NCBI GenBank assembly: GCA_013350335.1
Contig: CM023540.1
Span: 31,227,175-31,291,174 of the forward strand
Direction: 5' to 3'
Length of the DNA stretch: 64,000 nucleotides
DNA from: Chimonanthus salicifolius
Taxonomy: Eukaryota; Streptophyta; Magnoliopsida; Laurales; Calycanthaceae
The notes below the pieces were generated by a model, which searched no databases, was not told the DNA's origin, and saw only the letters and a list, made by a program, of their open reading frames with translations. Each line of letters begins with the position of its first letter. Positions within the stretch are counted from its first letter, which is position 1. The translations under genes were made by a program, and so were the position numbers. Shown here one piece after another: positions 36,398 to 46,754 of the stretch.

Positions 36398-38731
36398 CTT
36401 CTCGCATCTGCAAGCGAGAAGGAGATTGAAGAACGAACTACAAAGGCGAGTGTTCGTCGTCTACTGACTCCTCCATGGAGCTAGGAAGGGAGAGATTTTC
36501 TAATGTTACCGTACGCTTGAGTGCGTAGTGCGCATCTTACAAGTTTTTCCCTGAATCCCGGGAATGAATTTGAATTTATGAAAAATAGATTATAATAAAA
36601 AATATATTTCAAAAATAGTTTGATATTAATTAGCTTCACACTTAAAATTTATTGAAAAGCCCACTCTATCTGTTCTGACTTTCTTTTAAATGCAACATCG
36701 GATAAATAACTATAGAGTAATAAATAATTAGAGTGGTGGAGTTACAAGACTTCTTTTTATTAGAAGAGCTTTTTTACCCCTTTTATGTTAATAAAAATAT
36801 ATAATTATTATTTGTGTAAACTAGTATCTTTCTCGAATTATCTTCTTTTTTATTATAAATTTTTAAAAATTAATAATTTATTTTGATAATAAAATTATGT
36901 AACTTGATTAATCAATTGATATACTTTATATTCATAGAATAAGTATCAACCTTTTCTAACTATTTAGGTCTCATAATATATTCATGTATCCTAACACTTT
37001 TTATGAGATATGTAGAAAATAGAAAAAAAAAATTAATGGATATAATTTGAATCTTGTTTGATAATTTAACATTGTGATTTTATATCTTAAAATTTTAATC
37101 AATACAAATCGTAAATTTTCTTTCTAATCTCACAAAATTATGAACTTATGATAAGGGAATAGAATAATTTTTTTTGAATTATATTATTCATGAAATTCAC
37201 AGAGCTGAACCATGGTAAAGTTTAAGCTCCATTGAAAATCAGCACCCAAATCTCTAGAATGGTATTTGTGAAAAATGGATTTTGGGACAAATGGTTTGCT
37301 GGTATACATGAATTTTATCAAACAATTGAAATAGGTTTATTGGGTCATTGCAGTTTATTATTTTTAAAGTTAAATAAAATTATTACGTAAATATTATCTT
37401 TTTATATTTATAATACGTCAAATATACATAAATAAAATTAAATAAAACCACAGGCTCAACAATTTAACTTTACTATGAAAAGTGTCGCACGTGGAGTCGT
37501 TTTCCTGAGCACAACCAGCCCCCTCTGTAGTTTTTCCCAGGAATACTCATTTTTAAATTATTTTTTGTCAAAAAAATTCAATAGACCTGTTCTCTCTCTG
37601 GGAAATTTAGAAAGAGCGATATTACAGAGAATTGATTTAAAATGAACAAATAAAAATGTAGGTTTTAAAAATAATTATTAAAATATACAATTGGATGAGA
37701 TGTATAAAAAATTATATAAATTTATTCAATTATTTTACCTTATTTAACAACTAAAAGTAATGTAATTTTTTTAAATCAAGAACACAAAATAAAAAATGAT
37801 CAAAAGAGAAATAATTTTATTCAAATAAGTTTCAGAACATGATCGAAAGAAGTTAGAATGGTAGAAAGTTTTGATTTCGATTGCTACTCTACTTGAAACC
37901 GCACGAAAAACATTAGTCAAGTATTCTATAAAGCTTCTATATTTTCATTAAAAAAAATCATTCTTAAAAATCATTCTTAAACAGGGTCAGCCCTAACTAT
38001 AAGCGGTCCGTTACCTTCAAAATTTAAGAGTATGTGAGAGTCCAAAAAAAGATACTAATTGTAATAACACCTTATCTTTAGATTTCATTTAGAACCTGAA
38101 ATTTCAAGACGTCTCGTGATAAAGTCGTGGATACTCATTTTAGGACTTTCTCCTTCCATCTATTTTCCATGGAGCTTCTCATTGGAAAATTACTTTTAAA
38201 TGTTGCCAGAATATGCTATCTGAAATTTCCAGCAGGAGATGGCAATAAGTCAGTTCCGGACGGCTTCCGATCGAGACAAGTGACTTGATTCTTTGTTCTT
38301 CAATGTAATATATGAAATGTAATCAATTTGTTGAGTGGGATGGATTATATAATTAATTTATTAAAGTTAAATATTTATTTTATCTTTAATCTGTTCTCAA
38401 TCAAGATTTTAAAATGGGCTGCTGGTGATCTTTGTCCTCAATAATTTTTTTTCCAAAATAACTCCGGCTTTCAAATATCACTAATTATCATTTCTTAATA
38501 AAATTTAGCCATTTTCATTATCTTAGCCTGTGGCAAACACACATTCAAAGCAGGGAACGGATAACGAACCTATTTCAAACAACAGAGGGTAGCAGCAGTG
38601 GTTGGTGGAATTTGGTAGGTGCGGCTACTGCACTCTTCTTCCCAGATCTGTTTTTCTTCCACACATTTTCTTGTACTTCTTCTTCTTCCTCCTCCATCTC
38701 TTCTTCTTCTTCTTCTTCTTCCTTCCTCTCA
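36398..38731. promoter_or_regulatory. Shared upstream region between GCP4 (-) and PHR2 (+)
   Basis: The two genes are head to head, with 2334 bp between start codons. The first ~100 bp on the GCP4 side and the last ~200 bp on the PHR2 side are less AT-rich and probably transcribed leaders. The PHR2 leader holds CTT/TCC trinucleotide runs (38680-38725). The middle is AT-rich and shows no gene. A bidirectional promoter is unlikely at this spacing; two separate promoters are more probable. Confidence 0.5.
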
Positions 38732-41700
38732 ATGGATCCCAACTCGGACCAATGCACTAAAATAGAACCCACCCAAGAAGAAGAAATTACGGTCCTGCCA
38801 CCCAAATACCTTCCTCCAACTGCCTCTCTTTCTCTCTCTTTTACCTCTTTCTTCTCCCCTTCCATTCCAAATGCTCCTTACCTTCTCCCTCCCCCCTTTG
38901 TAACCCTAAAAATCCCATCTCAAATCTCAACTGTGATTTCCAACCTCTCCCTCTCTTCCAAATCCCTTATCTCTCAATCGTCCATTAGATCCAAATCCAC
39001 CACCAGCCCCACCAGCTCTATCTCGCCCTTCTCCGTCCCCCACCGTCCGCTACCCGACCCCTCCAACCCCTTCGGCCTCCGCCGAGCCTCCATTGTCCTC
39101 TTCCGCAACGACCTCCGCCTCCACGACAACGAAACCCTCTCCTCAGCCCACACCGAATCCCTCTCCCTCCTCCCTGTGTACTGCTTCGACCCCCGTGACT
39201 ACGGCAAGTCGTCGTCTGGGTTCGACCGCACTGGCCCTTACCGCGCCACCTTCTTGATTGAATCCGTTGCTGACCTCCGCCGTGGCCTCCGCTCTCGAGG
39301 CTCTGACCTTGTCGTCCGAATTGGGCGTCCGGAGAGCGTGCTTGTTGAGCTCGCCAAAGCGGTCGGGGCTGAGGCGGTGTATATGCAGAGGGAGGTGACG
39401 AGAGATGAGGTGCGAGCAGAGGATAAGATCGAGGCAACGATGAAGGATGAGGGAATCGAAGTGAAGTACTTCTGGGGGAGTACACTGTATCACATCGACG
39501 ATCTGCCATTCAAATTGGAGGAGATGCCGCTGAATTATGGAGGGTTTAGGGAGAAAGTGCAAGCATTGGAGGTGAGGAGGACGAACAAGGCGTTGGATCA
39601 GCTCAAAGGGATGCCCGCAAGTGGGAACGTTGAGGTTGGTGAGATGCCGAGCTTGACAGATCTTGGGCTTAGCCCCACTGGGACGATGACTCAGGTTCAG
39701 TACTCTGCATTCCATTTTGTTGAATTTTTCACCATTCCAGCAGAAATGTTTCAAAAGTTGTGGGCTTTTCATTTCTTGAGCTATTTGAATGTGCTTTGAT
39801 ATATTTTTTTTTTTTTCAAGGTTTGAATACGCTTTGATTGTACATGAAAAGAAAAAAAGTAGAACCATAAACTCTCCTGTTCTTTTGTTTTATTTTTCTT
39901 TTGGGTATTTTCTATTTGTGTATATATTTAATATTTGTTGAGATTGTATGTTTAGAACGGGTTGTTGGAATTTAGGGTGACAGAAATATTGGCATGCGAT
40001 TTCTCAATGTGAGTCTTCCAGAAGAAGGAAAAAAAAAGAACAATTCTGGGATGATCATGGTCATTTAATCAGTAGACATCAATTGGACTGTTGGAATTGG
40101 ATAGTTGAAGACATCTCTTAAACCGATAATACGACTATGTTGCAATTCATAAAATGATCGGGCCTGCATTTGGTGGTCTAGATCATTCATTGAATGTACG
40201 TACCTTAGATGTGCCATATCTAGTTATCTACCCTCTATCCACCCAGCTACCCACCGACAGAGACACTCAAAACACAAAAGATAAAAAAGCTGCTTAGAAT
40301 CTGTCCCACTGGCGAAAGAGTTTACCCGCAGTCTTTACTTTCAAATTTGTAGAGAATTATGTGCTAATCACCTCTTTGGTTGTTTAATAAAATTAAGGTC
40401 ATTTGATTCTTGCTTATGACTAAACCAATGGAGATGTAACTCTTAAAAGTTTTAACACTGAGTGTTACAGTCTCTTAGAGATTTTTGAAGGATGCATGGG
40501 TTGAGACTAAGGTTTCCGAGTATGTCTGCATCAGCATGAGTATAGAATCTTCATGCAATATTGTGTGTGAGTGGAGCCCATGGATTTGACCATGCTGGGG
40601 AATGATATAATAACATTCAGGTCGTGAGCTCACTCAAAAATAATAAAAGAAAAAGAAGAAGAGTTCAACCTGTAGGGGGTTGACTTGGCGGTCAAGAACC
40701 CGCCTAAGATGAAGGAGGTCTTAGGTTCAAGTCACTCTCAATACATAAGGGTCACTCCCCGTAGTGTTACCCCGTGTGTGTGGATAGGGAGGTTTGCACA
40801 TGTTTCAAAGATTAGTTAGGTAGTTAGGTGCTCTAAGAGGGCTTGGACCACCTTGGTCTTCAAAAAAAGAAGAAGAGTTCTGGATTGTGAGATCCTGACC
40901 TTGTTATGTAATTGATGAATGAAAAGGAACAGGTGGATACAACATCCTTTTTAAGGTCATAACATAGTATATGTGCAACTTTACACCATAATTTTTGTAT
41001 GCACCCTAGGAAGCAATATGTCATCATCATTTGAAGCCTTTTTCCATCCATATGGGGTTGGCTTTCCATGTCCTACTTCCCCATCCAACCCCATCGAGAA
41101 TCATTTTCTCTGTTACCCAACAATTATATCCTTCATGATTCCTGTCTTGCTGTCTCAATCCATATCTTTAACGATCTCCCCCTTTTCCTAGTATCTCCTA
41201 CTTGTAATCTGTAAACTCATCATCCCGGAGTTGTTTCTAGTCTTTATGGGTTGGCTGGAGATTATTATGTGAAGTTTGTATGACATTTATAGTATACAAT
41301 TACATACACAGTATCTGCAAGTCAATCCAAGATGGATGGATGATGTTGTGTTGATGATGACAACAATATGCACAATTACATGCAAAGTAATCTCCACCGA
41401 ATCCAAGATAAATGGGATAATACCTTGGCAAATGATGATGATGATGTTGATGGTGATATGCACAATATTCTGGGTAACAGTGCAAGATAGAGACTTGCTT
41501 TCTTTTGGGTACTGCAGTTGCAAAACATTCAGTTCTTCTCTGATAATGAATGGTTGAGTACTTTTAGTATAGACCTCACAACTCATTAGATGGGAGAGGA
41601 CCCTACCATGTATTGCATGAAGCACAAGATTACGTTGATTGGATGATCATAGCCACTATGTAGCTGGTCATACTTGATTGAAAGAAAACCTTAGGGAGGC

Positions 41701-44678
41701 ATACAGTAGATTACCTTCATACGTCCACAGTTTTTTTGAGCCAGTAGGATAAAGGTATTTAAATGAGACGGGGCTCCTTAGTATTAGGAGAGCTTTGTCC
41801 TTATGGATATCATCAGGGCAGGGGAAACTAATCATCTAAGGAGAATCGGCAAATGCAATCAAGTGGGCTAAGGGATTGAAACGGCTCCCTTGGAAATTGA
41901 TCACAGCTGTCAAGGAGATAAGGGCATTGTGTTCAAGCAGCGAGTTTTTTTCGCACTAGTCAGGAAATTTGCAAACGGAGTGGCTGATTTCTTTGCAAGG
42001 AATAAGGTAGACTCCAAGGCATTTAATATCTTGAGCCCTTGACATGTTGTGGGACAGAGATTGTTTTCTTGTTTTAGTTTTTTGGATATCTTGTTGGATG
42101 TATTTTTTTTCTTCTTGTTCTCAGCTCTTGGGTTCAAGTCTCTTAGATCCAATGTTGTTATTTCTGTATCTTTTCTATAAATATATTCATTCTTCGTTAC
42201 CGCTCAAAAAAAAATATAGTAGGCAATTGGTGGATTTCCAAATTCAACATCTATACCTCCTTGAATTGGATAAATTACCTCCTCTATCCCTTTGTCCAAT
42301 TTGAAGATGGATACCCCCCTTATGCATCCAGCAGCTGTCTCCTATATGTGACTCTTGTTGCCTTTTGCCCTAACATAACTTTTTGTCTTTTATAAGTAAT
42401 ATGGTAAATGTTGATTAGTGTTCCTTAATTCTTAGGATGGAAAGTCTGCAGCTAATGCTTTCCTTGTGGGCGGTGAAAGTGAAGCACTGCAGAAGCTTCA
42501 AAAGTTTGCAGCTGAATGCAGGGCCCAACCAAAAAAGGGGGATAAAGGTGCTGGAAAAGATAGTATATATGGTGCAAATTTTTCCTGCAAAATATCACCT
42601 TGGTTGGCCATGGGATGTCTCTCTCCACGTTTCATGTTTGATGAGCTAAAGAAATCTGTTACTGGGTCAGTATAATATTATTGATATATGCATGCCTTTC
42701 TTATTGACCATTATTTTGATCCTATCTGATGTTGCTCTCACCATTGGGTCAAAACTCTATAGTGTGTCTCTTTTTTTTCTTTTTTTTTTGGTGGGGTTGG
42801 GGGGGGGGGGGGGGGGGGAGGAAGGGGGGGGAGATGTATACTGTTTTTGGCTCTTAAGATCTATAGCTTAAAATATCCTACTATGGAAATGCTTCTTCCA
42901 TGCATTAGACCTTTCCACCTATTACATATGGACTGGTCGGCCCTCATTAGGTTTATGGTTCATATGGGGGTTTGCTTATAAGAGGTAATGAACTGCATCA
43001 TGCATGAGTCTGTGTGTTTTGTTGTTGTTGTTGGTTTTTTTTCTTTTTCCCCCAGAATATTTTCACAGTAATGTTCTTAAATCTTCTTGGTAGAATCATC
43101 TCTAGTGGCTCAACTCAGAAAAATGGAACTGGGCGAATTGACAACGGAATGAACTGGTTGATGTATGAGTTACTATGGAGGGATTTCTTCAGGTACGTCC
43201 TTTAACCTGTCATCTAATTAAAAAGTGATGTACACGTTAGCAAGTCTTTTTATTTCTTCCCCTTTAATATAGAATGGGAAAGGTCATTTGTGGACCCCAT
43301 TTTAGGAATATAGAGCCTTGGGTGCGTGGAAGGTCATCTACTTCACAACCCTGTGGTTGCAAGGTTCAAGTCACCTCTTGCTTCCAAAAAAAAGGGTCAC
43401 TAGACCATGAGTTTTACTTTGTGGGACATTCCTGGATAGTGTACCACATGGAGATGGGAGATTGAGACTACTACAGCATAGTTTATCGCAAGTACCCACA
43501 ATTCTTTGCATCGTTATGAACAAACATTTTTCCATCCACCTGGTGTTTGCTTTGTGGTTTTATATTTTTCATTCTATATTTCTACCTTGTGAAAAATTAC
43601 TCTCTTCTATTGTGTACTTTGTTACCTTATTAATTCTATTCATTACAGGCGCCTCCCTTCTTCTACTACATTCCACTTGTAACCTTTCAAATTTTCGTTC
43701 TGAGGTTATTTCATTTCTGATCATCTATGCACTGTTGTATATCTGGGTGTTGACCCATTTTGTGTAGTGGTTTTGGGTGCTTGTTTGTGGGAATGGAATT
43801 GTTTGAAGTTACCCATGGAATGATTGAAATCAGTGAGAAGATAATTAATTTATATCCGCTTATCAAGGACATCCTCTCTCTATGTGTGCGTGTCGTCAGT
43901 GCTCTATTTATGATGGGGAGGTCTGAAGTAGAGGAGGAAAAAGTAACAGTGACAGATCTTTTTCCTTTGTGAAACTATCCTGTATTTTTTTTCCTTGGAA
44001 ACATCTAATGCAATCATTCCTAATCTTGTCATTCAATGAAAGTCTACTCATTCGTTGTAGCTTTACACATCTTCGTAGCCGTTAGTTTATCTACTTGCTT
44101 GTTTTTTTATTGCCTAGTCATATACAATGTCGTGGGTCTAATTGTCATTTTGTTGAATCACCCCTTCAGTCAATACAATGCTCTCCTATCGCACACTAAT
44201 CCATTGGCTTGCTTACCTTTGGCACACCGTGTCTGGCTGTATCCAAATTAGATCTTCTAATTGGTTCTATGGTTGCAACCAAGTATCTGAATATCCCAGG
44301 ATGGACCAACATATTTTCTAGTTGGTGAAAATTAATTCAGTATGGCACAGTTGCCAATTCATGGAATGATTGGAATAGGGCAATTACCCAAGTGCATCTA
44401 GTTGTCATGATTTGTAGCTGCAAATTGTGTTTGCAAAGCGAGTCAAATGTTGTGGCAAGGCCTACTAAGCTGTGTTAATAATAATAGTTAGATTGATAAG
44501 AACCTATACTGTAGAGGTTGCTGACTTTGAGTCTGAAAAATAGTATATTAGATTCCCATGCTGATACTGCTTTATGTGCTCTGATTTCAGATTCATAACT
44601 AAGAAATACAGCTACACCAAGAAGAAACTTGATTCAGCTCCAGCTACAGCTACAGCTTGCAATGGCACTTTTGCCTGA
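38732..44678 (+). CDS. PHR2: Photolyase/blue-light receptor homologue PHR2
   Basis: Exons: 38732-39694, 42436-42665, 43094-43192, 44591-44678. GT-AG throughout and phases close, giving 459 aa (Arabidopsis PHR2 about 447). After a Ser/Thr-rich, transit-peptide-like N-terminus come FRNDLRLHDNE (124-134), LPVYCFDPRDYGKSSSGFDR and GSTLYHIDDLPF of the photolyase alpha/beta (antenna-binding) domain. Then VGGESEAL, FSCKISPWLAMGCLSPR, and NWLMYELLWRDFFRFITKKY from the start of the FAD-binding domain, and a tail ending CNGTFA. The FAD domain stops early, as I recall for the Arabidopsis protein, so classical photolyase activity is doubtful. Its role is poorly known. An in-frame ATG at 38612 would add 40 Ser/Phe-rich residues encoded by a TTC repeat. 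I chose 38732 because the homologue starts MDSS there. MHX lies tail to tail downstream. Confidence 0.94.
40651..40880 (+). mobile_element. SINE family B with a perfect 16-bp target-site duplication, in PHR2 intron 1
   Basis: A 198-bp insert (40667-40864) is flanked by AAAAGAAGAAGAGTTC at 40651-40666 and 40865-40880. The head has box-A-like GGTTGACTTGGCGGTCAAG and box B TAGGTTCAAGTCAC. The body has GGGTCACTCCCCG and GGGCTTGGACCACC, and the end is A-rich. It inserted in the same sense as the host gene. Confidence 0.8.
41015..41110 (-). mobile_element. Au-SINE-like 3' end, in PHR2 intron 1
   Basis: Read on the minus strand the segment gives GCCAACCCCATATGGATGG, then AAAAGGCTTCAAATGATGATG. This closely resembles the 3' end of the plant Au SINE class, which ends in a GGGGTCGGCT-type block and a short tail. 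Only the 3' part is recognised. Confidence 0.45.
41385..41455 (+). mobile_element. SINE/LINE 3' tail with (GATGAT)n, in PHR2 intron 1
   Basis: AAGATAAATGGGATAATACC then TTGGCAAATGATGATGATGA. This is the same 3' layout (GGGATAAT..GGC..TGATGATG) as the SINE at 48.7 kb and the RTE tails at 33.0 and 54.2 kb. A second, related GATGATGTTG segment precedes it at 41335-41365. Confidence 0.45.
41750..42216 (+). mobile_element. L1-type LINE 3' end with RNase H fragment, in PHR2 intron 1
   Basis: Across frameshifts, the plus strand reads ANAIKWAKGLKRLPWKLI and ALVRKFANGVADFFARN. These are the last blocks of the RNase H-like domain at the C-terminus of plant L1 LINEs. A T-rich 3' UTR and an A-run at 42207-42215 follow. 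It is 5'-truncated and lies in the same sense as PHR2. Confidence 0.7.
42799..42833 (+). repeat. Poly(G) tract, 20 consecutive G, in PHR2 intron 2
   Basis: G20 followed by AGGAAGGGGGGGGAG, within the 428-bp intron 42666-43093. On the transcribed sense this could fold as a G-quadruplex. The exact length is prone to sequencing error. Confidence 0.85.
43295..43420 (+). mobile_element. Possible tRNA-derived SINE in PHR2 intron 3
   Basis: A box-B-like CAAGGTTCAAGTCACC is followed by CTTCCAAAAAAAAGGGTCAC, which shares words with SINE family B. The head is unclear and no flanking duplication was found. Confidence 0.35.
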
Positions 44679-44880
44679 GCAAGATTTGTAGTTTGCGTCA
44701 TTCAGCCTTTCATGGCATTTAAGTTGGATGTAGATCCTCATGTCATTGTACCCTAAATGTTGGTCTTTGAAATGACAGCTTTTGGTCTTGGACGGTATTT
44801 CATTGTATCAGAGTTTTTTTCCATTAGAAATTTACACTCTTCGGACTGGGCCAATATGTAATGTTTGTCCAAAGCACATG

Positions 44881-44886
44881 AATAAA
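44881..44886 (+). terminator. Candidate polyadenylation signal of PHR2
   Basis: AATAAA about 200 nt after the PHR2 stop codon, the first canonical one downstream. This is a reasonable 3' UTR length for a plant gene. Confidence 0.5.
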
Positions 44887-44889
44887 CAA

Positions 44890-46754
44890 AAGAGGCACTT
44901 GAGAAAGAGAATCAGAAGAATAAAACCTAGCCTTTGGCACAGAAGTTCTTAACTTGTATATGGTGTCTTTAAATTATCTTAATTGGATGAGTAAAACTCT
45001 ATTTGTTGAGGTCTAAACATTTAGCTTTTATCTCACAATGGAAATTCATTGAGTTAGATGACAAGATATAAAATTTGGATTGGTGCCAAATTAAGTATAG
45101 ATGTAATTCAAAAGTTTTTTTTTTCGGTTGAGTTTGTGTGTGATTGCACTCTTTTTATCATTGGTCTCCATGGATGAGTTAAGAGGATAGTATTTTTGGA
45201 TAACATGGGTATCTCCATTCCTAATGGGAGGTGAGACTAATCCATAGATATACAAAATCACTTGTAAGTCTCGTGTATTAGATAAGTCTGAAAGAAGTCA
45301 AATTCAAGATCTCTAGTCTAATCTTAAAGCTTAGATCAAGAGAGCTATCTGTGGGTGTTGACAGAAAATTTATGAATATAAAACTTGTACAAAATAATTT
45401 TGAGATTATATAAACGTGACATTGAGCAGGACTCCAATTCACAGTTTCCACCTACTGATTCATTAATAATGTATAGTATTTTTTTTTAACATTTTTATCA
45501 TTGATATGAAATGGTAGAAGGCGTTAAAAGTCGCAGCCTAAGGTGGCTTCAATAAAAGTACAAAATCAAGAATGTTACTTGTGCATGGTGTATTATGCCC
45601 CACTCCAATGTGGGGTCCATGGATTTGTTGGAAATGTCAGTCCTTGGTTATTGAGTTTATTAAAAGTCACTTGGACAACCTCAATTAAGTTATATTTTAA
45701 AAGATAAAAAATTTAAAGTTAAAAATAATTTAAAATCATAAAAGTTAATAAAGTTTAAACAGAGTGCTTGAAATATCTAAAATAAGGTCCTGTAAAAATA
45801 ATACGTAACAATTCCCTTACTTTATTTAATCAGAAATGTTGAACTAACAAAAATTTGTTACTTTGAGAAAGCAATAGAAATTACTATTTTTATTTAAAAG
45901 ATTATATGAATTAGCAGATCTTATCATATTGAAGATATAGTTGTAAAGTACTTAAAATTAAAACTTGGGTAAAAAGACGTTTTTAGCTATTAGGTTTAGA
46001 TTTTTATCAAAATCAATAGTGACATGGATAACATTCTGACAGGAGTAAAAGAATCCACAAATTGCTAACGACTTCGACGAAAGGGTCGGGTTTTAACCCA
46101 ACCCGCATGACCTGACCTGAGAAATCATGCAGGTCGGGTTGAAAAGACAAACATCCACATAAGATTCAGGTCGGGTCAGAATTCAAATTGATTTGTATTA
46201 GAATTTAGGTCAGGTGGGTCGGGTTGACAATTCGTGTCGAGTTGGATTCCATAAATATTAACTTGGGTTGCCCGACCTGAGTTGCATCCCTATAAAATAG
46301 TAAACTAGACAAGAAATCCACAAATGCCAGAACTGATGGCTATATTTTTTCACTTCAGATGGAAATTCTAGAGGTGGGAAAATGGTGCACCTAGTCATAA
46401 ATTGAGAATATCAAATTTCAATTGATTTGGCAAGCTGTAGTTTATAAAAAGTTCATAGTTTCATGTGGATTTTACAACTAGATTTCGATTGCAAGTATCA
46501 ATATAAAATACATTTGGGGGCCGATGTTCATAAAATACATTAAATATATCAATGTGCATATAGAAACAAATAATAACAGAATGAATGAAATAACCAAAGA
46601 AACCCACCATAGATGACATAAACCTCATATCCAAGGTAGATGCTCTAGTTTTTCAAAAAAATTGGTCCAACCAACCTTAAAATTGAGCTTCAATAACCCA
46701 TCAGGAGGTGCACTTCATAAAGAAAACAAGCATTATAAAACCACATGAGGATAA
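44890..46754. other. Intergenic region between the 3' ends of PHR2 and MHX
   Basis: No gene is seen. It contains a dispersed repeat fragment (45195-45360, similar to 4718-4910) and a GGGTC-rich element (about 46080-46292). Both gene 3' UTRs must end inside it. Confidence 0.6.
46080..46292. mobile_element. GACCC/GGGTC-rich MITE-like element, copy 4
   Basis: It contains AACCCAACCCGCATGACC, GGTCGGGTTGAAAAG and GGTGGGTCGGGTTGAC. The right end read on the other strand gives TAGGGATGCAACTCAGGTCG, matching the terminal block of copy 3 almost exactly. The left end is less clear. Confidence 0.5.

Noticed and set aside
39018..39868. Long minus-strand frames of 163 and 241 codons opposite PHR2 exon 1
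   Set aside because: They are antisense shadows of a GC-rich coding exon. Their Arg/Gly-rich composition mirrors PHR2 codons and shows no family motif.
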